This document shows positions 1 through 6,646 of a stretch of DNA of 64,000 bases, one piece after another; the stretch's first letter is position 1, and each line of letters begins with the position of its first letter. The notes beneath the pieces were generated by a model. It was not told the DNA's origin. It was given only the letters and a program-made list of their open reading frames with translations, and did no database searches. The position numbers were made by a program, and so were the translations under genes. Origin of the DNA: Calidifontibacillus oryziterrae (GTDB taxonomy: Bacteria; Bacillota; Bacilli; Bacillales; Bacillaceae_J); NCBI RefSeq assembly GCF_000331575.1, contig NZ_ANOK01000006.1:62001-126000 (forward strand). The letters run 5' to 3'.

Positions 1-174
1 TCAGCCTTAGACCAAGAAACAAGACAACAGTGTCAGGATGAACTTATCCGTCTCCACGATTTGTGGAATATTCCGGTATTGATGGTCACCCATGACCTTG
101 ATGAGGCAAAAAAATTGGGAGATCGAATTTTTTTTATAAAAGAAGGAAAAATTGAAAAGGTAGTTCTAGCTTAA
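1..174 (+). CDS. ABC transporter ATP-binding protein, C-terminal fragment (molybdate/oxyanion type?)
   Basis: Only the last 57 residues are present; the gene begins before the window. The fragment opens with SALD (the D-loop that follows Walker B), then carries the H-loop in LMVTHDLDEA and GDRIFFIKEGKIEK, the usual end of an ABC ATPase. The stretch resembles ModC-type oxyanion importers more than drug exporters. A molybdate role would fit moaA and the anaerobic regulators downstream, but that is inference from context. A strong hairpin directly overlaps the stop codon. Confidence 0.75.
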   Translation, partial: SALDQETRQQCQDELIRLHDLWNIPVLMVTHDLDEAKKLGDRIFFIKEGKIEKVVLA

Positions 175-196
175 ATTTTTGCAAGAACTACCTTTT
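155..196. terminator. Bidirectional hairpin terminator
   Basis: A perfect 13-bp inverted repeat (155-167 with 184-196) overlaps the end of the ABC ATPase gene. It lies between that gene and the convergent DUF2249 gene, with T-rich sequence on both sides. Confidence 0.8.
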
Positions 197-215
197 AACT
201 TTTTAGAAAAACCTA

Positions 216-425
216 TTAACGTTTTTTAATTGTTATTTGAAAGCTACCATCCTCGAGTTCAATCGTGCTATGGCTGTAGCCTTTTTCATCTAATTCCTCA
301 TAAAGAAACATTGGTCTGCGGTCATTTATAATAACTAATTCTTCATTTTCATCAAGGTTTTCAAGGGCAGCTAAAGTTCTCATCATTGGTTGTGGTGGTT
401 CTAGTCCTCGATTATCAAGCATCAT
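216..425 (-). CDS. DUF2249 domain protein (small, TusA-like fold)
   Basis: This 69-residue protein is DUF2249-like, with the pattern LDNRGLEPPQPMMRTLAAL near the N-terminus and a short beta-rich C-terminus ending in SFQITIKKR. DUF2249 proteins resemble TusA/SirA but have no settled biochemical role; they often occur beside haem, nitric-oxide and Fe-S repair genes. It is the last gene of a leftward run with a second DUF2249 gene (16-nt gap) and a DUF59 protein, so the three are probably co-transcribed. Start is ATG at 425 (a second ATG follows directly), preceded by GAGGAG. It contains no cysteine. Confidence 0.8.
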   Translation of the reverse strand: MMLDNRGLEPPQPMMRTLAALENLDENEELVIINDRRPMFLYEELDEKGYSHSTIELEDGSFQITIKKR

Positions 426-441
426 TTAGTTTAGCTCCTCA

Positions 442-681
442 TTAATTTTTTACAAATGTAACTTTCCAATGTTCTTCATCAATTTCTTCAGCCTCACTTG
501 AGAAGCCTTTTGATCCCAATACTCCTAATAAAGGAGTTGGTTTAAACGGTGCATGTAAAATTAAAATATCTCCTGATTCCAACGGCCCAATTGCATTCAT
601 AATTTTTTGAAACGGGTCTAATTTCCCTGCAATATCTTCACGTACATCTAATTCAATTACTTTTCCAGCTTCCTTAGTCAT
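442..681 (-). CDS. DUF2249 domain protein
   Basis: This 79-residue DUF2249 protein has the hallmark VIELDVREDIAGKLDPFQ start, a central GDILILHAPFKPTPLL segment, and HWKVTFVKN at the end. It is a diverged paralogue of the 69-residue protein downstream; two tandem DUF2249 genes suggest two subunits or two specificities. It is cysteine-free, so a sulfur-carrier role like TusA is unlikely through a cysteine. The ATG at 681 is preceded by GGGGTGAT. Gaps of 16 and 25 nt to its neighbours imply one operon. Function unknown. Confidence 0.8.
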   Translation of the reverse strand: MTKEAGKVIELDVREDIAGKLDPFQKIMNAIGPLESGDILILHAPFKPTPLLGVLGSKGFSSEAEEIDEEHWKVTFVKN

Positions 682-706
682 GATATCACCCCATTTTTAT
701 ATAGTA

Positions 707-1006
707 TTAAGCACCTAGAAATTTTCTAGCATCCGGACTCATCTTATCAGGAGACCAGGCTGGCTCCCAAACGAGATTTACATTTACATTATTCAATTCA
801 TCCATTGCTTCAAGTGCAATTTTTACACCGCTTGTAATACTGTCATGTAATGGGCAGCCTGGTGTGGTTAATGTCATTGTAATATCGACATTATTTTGTT
901 CATCAATATTGATTTCGTAAATTAATCCTAGATCAACGACATTAATTCCTAACTCAGGATCGATAACTGCTTTTAATTCCTCTAAGACCTTTTCCTTTAA
1001 ATTCAT
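707..1006 (-). CDS. MIP18/DUF59 family Fe-S assembly factor (SufT/PaaD-like)
   Basis: This 99-residue single-domain protein shows the DUF59 signature: DPELGINVVDLGLIY near residues 17-31, the conserved cysteine loop TTPGCPLHDSI, and WEPAWSPDKMS near the end. Family members (SufT, PaaD, eukaryotic CIA2) help mature Fe-S proteins. Encoded upstream of two DUF2249 genes, it probably assembles or repairs a metallo-cluster for anaerobic or nitric-oxide-related enzymes; that link is inferred. The start codon has a very good Shine-Dalgarno (AGGAGGAG, about 6 nt upstream). A palindrome-like TGTG/CACA motif upstream has the wrong spacing for an FNR box. Confidence 0.85.
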   Translation of the reverse strand: MNLKEKVLEELKAVIDPELGINVVDLGLIYEINIDEQNNVDITMTLTTPGCPLHDSITSGVKIALEAMDELNNVNVNLVWEPAWSPDKMSPDARKFLGA

Positions 1007-1078
1007 ACTTTTCTCCTCCTAATAATTAATTATTTGGCTGTGTTATAGCACAATGTTGATTTTGGTCATATTCGTACC

Positions 1079-1197
1079 AGACACGTAGACTCCTGCGGGA
1101 CAGCGAGACAGCCCAAGACCCCACAGCGAACGAAGTGAGCGAGGTTGCATGGCGCGATCCCGCGGAAAGCGAAGTCCCTAGAACGAAATTCAACAGC
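1079..1197. repeat. GC-rich ~115-bp intergenic repeat, imperfect palindrome
   Basis: A GC-rich island in AT-rich DNA runs from GTAGACTCCTGCGGGA to CCGCGGAAAGCGAAGTC, with the ends roughly complementary (GACTCCTGCGGGA against TCCCGCGGAAAGCGAAGTC). I recall very similar elements scattered in many Bacillaceae genomes; only one copy is in this window. It separates the membrane protein gene from the DUF59/DUF2249 genes. Confidence 0.65.
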
Positions 1198-1223
1198 AAA
1201 GTTTAACATAGTCAAGTATTTAG

Positions 1224-2474
1224 TTATTTTCTGACAACGTTAATGATTGCAGTGCAAAAGATTATGGATGCTGTAGCAATGATAAATTGTACAAGTGTAT
1301 AAAAAGTCGGTAATTGAAATGTGAATGCAATTATTAAACCAATTAAACAAACCAAAAAAATAATAAATAAATTCAAACCTAGTTTTTCATTCATAAGCTG
1401 TTTTAAGGTCGGAACACCAGGTTTACCCATTTCTTTGCTATAGCGATATGTCCACCATAAAAAAGGAACAATTTTGTATAAATAACCTAGAATACTAAAT
1501 ATGATCCAACCAAAAGTGTATAAATATAAGATAATTCCAAAAGTTACTTGTGAAACTGATATAAAAGCTAGGATAACAGAAGCAAGGTGAATACCCCATC
1601 CAATCAGTATGGCAAGTAGGGAAAACATAAATGGTTTGTCTAAATTTTTCTTTAATCGTTTATCGATAATTTCTTTAATATGCCAGACAAATATCGAAAA
1701 AGCGATAAATAACAATATCAAACCTAGTTGAAACCAACCATTACTTTCAAGCCAGAACGAGGCAATGGTTACAGAAAGACCAAATAAATAGATTATTAAA
1801 ACAGGCTTGCTTAATTTCATAGAGAAGCCGTGTGATAAAGAAAACATCGGCACCATTTTATAAGAAAACCCAAATATAAGTAGCGTAAACCATCCTGCCA
1901 CACCTAATACGATATGACTTTTTAAAACTGCAACATGGTTTGCGAGTGAGATATTTCCCCCGATACTTGCAGAAAGTAAAATCCCTAAAGAAATAGCTAG
2001 TAATAAGCAAACTAATCCACTGCCAACAAGAAGCGTAAAAATATTCTTTTCTGATTGTTTCCGAATGGTCATAATCATTTGAAAAAAGAACATCAAAATG
2101 CCGATAAACGTCAGTGATCCGGATACGATTATAAATGCCGGAGAAAATGCCAATGATAAAGCAAATGCTGTTATACCAACTGCAGTTATTACAAATTGAA
2201 TAAATCCAAATGTTTCATTCCAAATTGGCGTTAAAAAAACTACTGGAACAAGCTGATACATTGCCCCCATTGCTACCATTAGTGCCCATCCTAGCAATAG
2301 AAGGTGCGCAATCATCCATAAGTGGGGTATTCGAAATACACCATTAGATACAAAGCTACCGCTAAATATTAACAACACCTGTGATATAGAAAACGCAACA
2401 AGGCTGTAAAAAATAAACGAAAAAGGCAATTTAATATTCGTCTCTGTTTTGGAGAGAGTCGGCATCATACTCAA
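1224..2474 (-). CDS. Polytopic membrane protein, haem-copper oxidase subunit I/NnrS-like
   Basis: A 416-residue, very hydrophobic protein with roughly twelve membrane segments. Histidines lie in helix contexts such as PHLWMIAHLLLLGW, SHIVLGVAGW and NHVAVLKSH, and Q/M/P-rich loops (MYQLVPVVF, YKMVPMF, YKIVPFLWW) follow helices, a layout resembling catalytic-subunit-I-like or NnrS proteins. NnrS-type proteins are linked to nitric-oxide metabolism; which metal or haem this one binds cannot be told. The start is TTG at 2474, seven nt after GGAGG; the next ATG (2468) is worse placed. An FNR-like box at 2531-2546 with a TATCAT -10 predicts anaerobic expression. It leads the leftward DUF59/DUF2249 genes, separated by a repeat. 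Confidence 0.6.
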   Translation of the reverse strand: MSMMPTLSKTETNIKLPFSFIFYSLVAFSISQVLLIFSGSFVSNGVFRIPHLWMIAHLLLLGWALMVAMGAMYQLVPVVFLTPIWNETFGFIQFVITAVGITAFALSLAFSPAFIIVSGSLTFIGILMFFFQMIMTIRKQSEKNIFTLLVGSGLVCLLLAISLGILLSASIGGNISLANHVAVLKSHIVLGVAGWFTLLIFGFSYKMVPMFSLSHGFSMKLSKPVLIIYLFGLSVTIASFWLESNGWFQLGLILLFIAFSIFVWHIKEIIDKRLKKNLDKPFMFSLLAILIGWGIHLASVILAFISVSQVTFGIILYLYTFGWIIFSILGYLYKIVPFLWWTYRYSKEMGKPGVPTLKQLMNEKLGLNLFIIFLVCLIGLIIAFTFQLPTFYTLVQFIIATASIIFCTAIINVVRK

Positions 2475-2503
2475 ACGAGTTACCTCCTTTAGCTCATAAT
2501 TTT

Positions 2504-2546
2504 ATGATAACCATTTTCAATCGCAATTATAGTGATTCAAATCACG
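2504..2546 (-). promoter_or_regulatory. FNR-dependent promoter of the polytopic membrane protein
   Basis: On the minus strand the half-sites read CGTGA-N6-TCACT at 2531-2546, one mismatch per half from the FNR consensus. A TATCAT -10 lies at 2504-2509. The box centre is about 41.5 nt from the expected start site (~2497), the class-II activator geometry. Confidence 0.65.
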
Positions 2547-2587
2547 GATATCATAATTTTTATAAGCGTTTAGGATATAGAAAAAAA

Positions 2588-2617
2588 GCTTAGATTCTAT
2601 CATCTAAGTCTTTTTTT
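2588..2617 (-). terminator. Terminator of the cysteine-less Crp/Fnr gene
   Basis: The stem pairs 2588-2596 with 2602-2611 (one mismatch) and has T-runs on both sides, so it can act leftward. The dispersed repeat lies between this hairpin and the gene's stop codon, so the repeat would be transcribed in the 3' UTR. Confidence 0.65.
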
Positions 2618-2640
2618 GAAAGATTAAGAAAATATACAAT

Positions 2641-2803
2641 TTTGCGCTTTGGAATCCAGCACGAGCGCCCAGCGACTAGTAAACTTCGCTCATCTCTTTT
2701 GCGATAGGTCAACATCGACTCGTCCCTCGACGTGTTTTGTTTATCTCAGTCGATGCGCTCTTAGTTTATGCGTCGCTTATCAGGGCGACTATAGCTTTTG
2801 TTC
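2641..2803 (+). repeat. Dispersed ~160-bp palindromic repeat, copy A
   Basis: First of four co-oriented copies (others at 18602, 38503, 60144). Landmarks in order: GCGCTTTGGAATCCAGC, GCGCCCAGCGAC, AACTTCGCTCATCTC, AACATCGACTCGTC, CTCAGTCGATGCGCTC, CGTCGCT, GGGCG. The two halves are imperfectly complementary, giving a long hairpin. It ends 1 nt before the stop codon of the leftward Crp/Fnr gene. Confidence 0.85.
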
Positions 2804-2804
2804 C

Positions 2805-3503
2805 TTAATATAATTCATCCTCTAATTTTTCTGTTTCAATAATATATAGCCCTTCAGAATTTGTATCGATTAATCCCCGTTTTTTGAGTTGATTTAATGT
2901 TCGGCTTACTGTTTCACGGGAGCTCCCAATCATGTTAGCAAGTTCACGATTTGTAAACTGGGTTGTAATTACTATTTTATTGGTGTCCCCCTTGTATATT
3001 TTTCCATGATTTTTAGCTAATCTTAATAAGAGCTTAATGATTTGTTCATAAGTATTAGATAAAATTTGTTCCTCAAGTCGGTTTTGTAAATCGATGATTT
3101 TTTCACCCATCACTCGAAATACTTTCATACTTACATCAGGGTATTTGATTAATATTTGTTCAAAGTTAGCGATCGAGATTACAACAAGTGTAGAAGGCTC
3201 AATAATTTCTGCATGTGCTGGATATTCTCCTTTACGAAAAAATCCTGCGTGAGGGAACATATCCCCAGCCGTTAAAATTGAGACAATTTGTTCCCTTCCA
3301 TTAAAATCTGTTTTATATATCTTTACTTTTCCACTATAAATAAAAAAAACACGATCGAGTACATCTCCCTGCATAAATACATGTGATTTTGCGTCAAATA
3401 CTCTAGTCTGGGAAATATCTATAATAGGCTGTAACTCTTCGTCTGTTAATTCTTTAAATATAGGTACACTATGTAACAGTTGTTTTATAGATAAGGTTGC
3501 CAT
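2805..3503 (-). CDS. Crp/Fnr family regulator without cysteines
   Basis: The 232 residues have Crp/Fnr layout: an N-terminal cyclic-nucleotide-like beta barrel (about 12-120), a long dimerisation helix, and a C-terminal winged helix with FTNRELANMIGSSRETVSRTLNQL, where the recognition helix SSRETVSRT is typical of FNR-type DNA binding. The protein contains no cysteine, so it cannot hold an Fe-S cluster the way Fnr does; haem-type (DNR-like), ArcR-like or small-ligand sensing are alternatives. It is one of three Crp/Fnr genes within 6 kb. A sigma-A promoter (TTGTCG-N17-TATATA) lies upstream, with no FNR box seen. The ATG at 3503 follows GGAAGGTG. Confidence 0.85.
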   Translation of the reverse strand: MATLSIKQLLHSVPIFKELTDEELQPIIDISQTRVFDAKSHVFMQGDVLDRVFFIYSGKVKIYKTDFNGREQIVSILTAGDMFPHAGFFRKGEYPAHAEIIEPSTLVVISIANFEQILIKYPDVSMKVFRVMGEKIIDLQNRLEEQILSNTYEQIIKLLLRLAKNHGKIYKGDTNKIVITTQFTNRELANMIGSSRETVSRTLNQLKKRGLIDTNSEGLYIIETEKLEDELY

Positions 3504-3529
3504 CCAGTTTCACCTTCCATACATATTGT

Positions 3530-3558
3530 ATATAGTAAGTTTAGCAAATATCGACAAA
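3530..3558 (-). promoter_or_regulatory. Sigma-A promoter of the cysteine-less Crp/Fnr gene
   Basis: Minus-strand -35 TTGTCG (3553-3558) and -10 TATATA (3530-3535) are separated by 17 nt. Confidence 0.55.
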
Positions 3559-3687
3559 ATAAAAAAATATAAACTTTTTATAAAATAAATAATGTAATAT
3601 TTGAAATATAAAAAATTTAAGGTTTATTCAGATAAATACCATTAATATAGTGTTTTCGTGCAACAACTTTGTGAACAATTGAAAACT

Positions 3688-3730
3688 TGTGATATAAGTC
3701 ACATAAGTGAATCGATAATACCTGTAAAAT
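3688..3730 (+). promoter_or_regulatory. FNR-dependent promoter of the radical SAM gene
   Basis: A perfect FNR box, TGTGATATAAGTCACA, occupies 3688-3703. A -10 TAAAAT lies at 3725-3730, putting the box centre about 41.5 nt before the predicted start site (~3737). TTGTGAACAATT just upstream (3669-3680) recurs upstream of moaA and resembles the ResD motif or half a Rex site. Confidence 0.85.
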
Positions 3731-3756
3731 GAGAACATAGTTTTGCAGGAGGAGGA

Positions 3757-4887
3757 ATGGTTCACGTGTTTAATCGCGATTATAATAAAGACCCATTTAT
3801 TGTAATTTGGGAGTTGACAAGGGCTTGTCAGTTACATTGTTTGCATTGCCGTGCAGAGGCACAGCTTACAAGAGATCCACGAGAGCTTTCATTTGAAGAA
3901 GGAAAAAAATTAATAGATGATATATATGAAATGGATAGTCCAATGCTTGTTTTTACAGGTGGAGATCCATTGATGCGTAATGATGTATATGACATCGCTG
4001 ATTACGCAATAAAAAAAGGTGTTCGAGTTTCAATGACACCTAGTGCAACACCAAACGTTACGAAGGAAGCAATAGAAAAGGCAAAGGCTGTTGGCCTTTC
4101 CCGATGGGCTTTCAGTCTTGATGGGCCCACTGCAGAAATTCATGATCATTTTCGAGGAACAACGGGTTCTTTTGATTTAACAATGAAGGCAATTAAATAT
4201 TTACATGAGTTAGAAATTCCTATACAGATTAATACGGTTATTTCTCGTTATAATATTGATGTATTAGATGAAATGGCTAAATTAGTTGAAGAACTTGATT
4301 GTGTGTTATGGAGTGTGTTTTTCCTAGTACCAACAGGCCGTGGGCAACAAGCAGATATGATTTCACCGGTTCAGCATGAACAAGTCTTTACTTGGCTGTA
4401 TAACTTAAGCAAGCGCGTGAAATTTGATATTAAAACTACGGCAGCACAACATTACCGTCGTGTAGTGATTCAAAATAAAATGAGAGAAAATTTAACAGAT
4501 CGTGATGGCATTAATTATGAAGATGCCCTAATGAAGGGGGCGACAGGAACGATTGACGGTTTAGGCCGAGCTCCAAAGGGTGTTAACGATGGAAATGGCT
4601 TCGTGTTTATTTCTCATATAGGAGACGTGTATCCAAGCGGGTTGTTACCAATAAAGGCTGGAAATGTTAGAGAGACACCTTTAGCCGAAATTTATCGTGA
4701 ATCACCAGTTTTTAAATCATTACGAAATCCAGACATGTATAAAGGGAAATGCGGTGTTTGTGAATTTCGATTTGTATGTGGTGGTTCAAGATCACGAGCA
4801 TATGCGATGACAGGTGATTATTTAGAAAGTGAACCATTCTGCGTCTATATTCCGAAAGCATTAAGAAAGAAGCAAGAACAACAATAA
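3757..4887 (+). CDS. Radical SAM/SPASM domain protein (NirJ/AhbD-like)
   Basis: A 376-residue radical SAM enzyme. The SAM-cluster motif CX3CX2C is C24-C28-C31 in TRACQLHCLHCRAEA, followed by GGDPL; a C-terminal SPASM region has C332, C335, C341 and C362 for an auxiliary Fe-S cluster. The layout resembles haem-pathway enzymes (NirJ, AhbD) and the TIGR04053 group of Firmicutes. The exact substrate is unknown; tetrapyrrole or peptide modification are both possible. A perfect FNR box drives it, so it should act without oxygen. The next gene, a YwiC-like membrane protein, follows after 56 nt and a weak hairpin. ATG at 3757 has a strong AGGAGGAG 4-5 nt upstream. Confidence 0.85.
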   Translation: MVHVFNRDYNKDPFIVIWELTRACQLHCLHCRAEAQLTRDPRELSFEEGKKLIDDIYEMDSPMLVFTGGDPLMRNDVYDIADYAIKKGVRVSMTPSATPNVTKEAIEKAKAVGLSRWAFSLDGPTAEIHDHFRGTTGSFDLTMKAIKYLHELEIPIQINTVISRYNIDVLDEMAKLVEELDCVLWSVFFLVPTGRGQQADMISPVQHEQVFTWLYNLSKRVKFDIKTTAAQHYRRVVIQNKMRENLTDRDGINYEDALMKGATGTIDGLGRAPKGVNDGNGFVFISHIGDVYPSGLLPIKAGNVRETPLAEIYRESPVFKSLRNPDMYKGKCGVCEFRFVCGGSRSRAYAMTGDYLESEPFCVYIPKALRKKQEQQ

Positions 4888-4893
4888 CAGAAT

Positions 4894-4924
4894 AGCCGGC
4901 AGATGAATTCTGTCGGCTTCTTCT
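4894..4924 (+). terminator. Weak hairpin between the radical SAM and YwiC-like genes
   Basis: AGCCGGCAG (4894-4902) pairs with CTGTCGGCT (4910-4918), one G-U pair, followed only by TTCTTCT. It may attenuate rather than stop transcription into the YwiC-like gene. Confidence 0.5.
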
Positions 4925-4943
4925 ATAATATGAGGTGATGAAG

Positions 4944-5657
4944 GTGAAATTGTTATTACCAAAACAACATGGAGCATGGGCCATGCTTATTTTGCCGTTT
5001 ATATTAGGTATGGCTATAGGTGCTCCTAGCTGGCTTCATATTCCATTATTTATTGCCTGGCTGATGTTATATTTAGCAACTTATCCCCTTATAATGGTAT
5101 TTAAAAATAAACAAAAAGAACTTCATTTGAAATGGGTAATAAGATATTCCATTATAGCTTTATTTGGATTAGTTGTACCTGTTTTTCTTGTTCCAGAGCT
5201 TATATTTTTCGGTCTTGCGATGTTTCCGTTTTTCTTAATTAATATATATTACGGAAAAAGAAATAATGACCGTGCTCTACTAAATGATTTTAGTGCGATT
5301 GCTGCTTTTGGTATCGGCGGAGTAGCTAGCTATTATGTTGGACAAGGTGAATTGGATCAAGTAGCCATTTTTCTATTTTTATTTACAATTATGTTTTTTA
5401 TCGGTAGTACTTTTTTTGTGAAAACACTTATTAGAGAAAAGAAAAATCCAGCATTTCGCTGGATTTCATGGGGTTACCATGTAGGTGTTATTCTTTTTGT
5501 AATTGCAATAGGTTATCCTTTTCTAGCACTAGCTTATTTACCTAGTGTTATACGTGCAATTTGGTGTTACGGGAAAACAATGTCACCTAAGCAAATAGGA
5601 ATTTTAGAAATATTTAATTCTGTTTATTTTTTAGGGATTATGGTCATAGTACTGTAG
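4944..5657 (+). CDS. ywiC: YwiC-like integral membrane protein
   Basis: About 237 residues, with the family's N-terminal KLLLPKQHGAWAMLILPF and some seven to eight hydrophobic segments; a short cytoplasmic NIYYGKRNNDRALLNDF loop follows the middle helices. YwiC-like proteins have no known function, but in B. subtilis ywiC sits beside fnr and narGHJI. Here it converges on fnr with 9 nt between the genes and follows an FNR-driven radical SAM gene, suggesting a joint anaerobic role. I place the start at GTG 4944, five nt after AGGTGA; GTG 4935 and ATG 4938 are in frame but overlap that ribosome site. Confidence 0.8.
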   Translation: MKLLLPKQHGAWAMLILPFILGMAIGAPSWLHIPLFIAWLMLYLATYPLIMVFKNKQKELHLKWVIRYSIIALFGLVVPVFLVPELIFFGLAMFPFFLINIYYGKRNNDRALLNDFSAIAAFGIGGVASYYVGQGELDQVAIFLFLFTIMFFIGSTFFVKTLIREKKNPAFRWISWGYHVGVILFVIAIGYPFLALAYLPSVIRAIWCYGKTMSPKQIGILEIFNSVYFLGIMVIVL

Positions 5658-5666
5658 TTGTTCGTA

Positions 5667-6377
5667 TTAATCTATGCGACATAGATCGATTGGGCAGCCT
5701 TCACAATTTATTTCATTTCGTAAAAAATTGATATTATGAATGATCATTTTTCCTTTTTGGTTAGATATAATACTATTTTTTCGAAGGTCGCTGAGCATAC
5801 GATTGACACTTTCTCTTGAAGTGCCACAAAAATTTGCGAGATCTTGGTTTGTTAATGATAGATCAATTAATATACTGCCATCATCAAGAGTTACGCCATA
5901 GCTATTTGTCATTCTAATTAAAGTTGAATAAAGAGCTCCCTTTTTCCCGTGGAGAACAAGATCTCTAAATTTTGTTTGCGTTTTTCTGAAGTGATCGCTC
6001 ATATATTTCATAAATTCATAAGTAACGGGACCATTTTCCATAAGTTGTTTCTCTAAGAAATCTTTCTTTAATATGGAAACTTCGCCACTTTCTATTACTT
6101 TTGCATTTAATAAATATTTTGCTTCGTCTGTGAATAACGTTAGCTCACCTACAATATCGCCTACTGTACAAATACGAAGTGAAAGCTCTCTGCCGTCAGG
6201 GGAAATTTTACTAATTTGTATTTTCCCTGAACGGACAATATAAAGCTCCGTTGCGGGCATACCCTCTTGAAATAGGAAAGTTCCTTTTTTCGTTTTTATT
6301 GTATGCTCAACAGAATTTAATAACTCTTTAAGATTTCCCGAAAGTTTTCGATTTTTTAAAATATTATATTCAGGCAT
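5667..6377 (-). CDS. fnr: Fnr, [4Fe-4S] oxygen-sensing regulator
   Basis: This 236-residue protein is the orthologue of B. subtilis Fnr. Its C-terminus has CX2CX4C (C225, C228, C233), matching the three C-terminal cluster cysteines of the B. subtilis protein, and D139 in KFRDLV aligns with the aspartate that is the fourth ligand there. The HTH is LTNQDLANFCGTSRESVNRML. It activates anaerobic respiration genes at TGTGA-N6-TCACA sites, several of which lie in this window. No FNR box is seen before fnr itself; a GACGAA-T-TTCGTC palindrome (6397-6409) lies just upstream of the ribosome site. It is convergent with ywiC. ATG at 6377 follows GAGGTGG. Confidence 0.93.
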   Translation of the reverse strand: MPEYNILKNRKLSGNLKELLNSVEHTIKTKKGTFLFQEGMPATELYIVRSGKIQISKISPDGRELSLRICTVGDIVGELTLFTDEAKYLLNAKVIESGEVSILKKDFLEKQLMENGPVTYEFMKYMSDHFRKTQTKFRDLVLHGKKGALYSTLIRMTNSYGVTLDDGSILIDLSLTNQDLANFCGTSRESVNRMLSDLRKNSIISNQKGKMIIHNINFLRNEINCEGCPIDLCRID

Positions 6378-6530
6378 GTCTATTTACCACCTCTTCGACG
6401 AATTTCGTCAAAATTTTACTGCTATAATATATAGTTAAAAGCAAAAAGTCATTATCGTCAAGGTTTTTACTACGAATATAGTAGAAATAAACTGGTAGCT
6501 ACGCCAAATAAATCTTCTTACGAATAGCAC

Positions 6531-6603
6531 TTGTGAACAATTTATGAAACTAAGTGGTATCGTGATTTAATTCACACTGTTTTGAGGAATTCAACTATAC
6601 AAT
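6531..6603 (+). promoter_or_regulatory. FNR-dependent promoter of moaA
   Basis: The FNR-like box CGTGATTTAATTCACA is at 6561-6576 (one mismatch). A -10 TACAAT at 6598-6603 gives the class-II 41.5-nt spacing to the predicted start (~6610). TTGTGAACAATT at 6531-6542 is identical to the motif upstream of the radical SAM promoter. Confidence 0.75.
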
Positions 6604-6646
6604 AGTGACAATAGCCTTTTGATAAGGTTATAAGGAGTGTGGACAT

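Noticed and set aside
1040-1060. TGTG-CTATAA-CACA palindrome upstream of the DUF59 gene (read on the minus strand), like an FNR box
   Set aside because: The distance between half-sites is two bases shorter than in TGTGA-N6-TCACA and the A/T flanks are missing; no matching promoter spacing was found.
1079-1197. GC-rich segment as an insertion sequence end or attachment site
   Set aside because: No transposase or integrase gene and no flanking direct repeat are visible; it is better explained as a dispersed Bacillaceae repeat.
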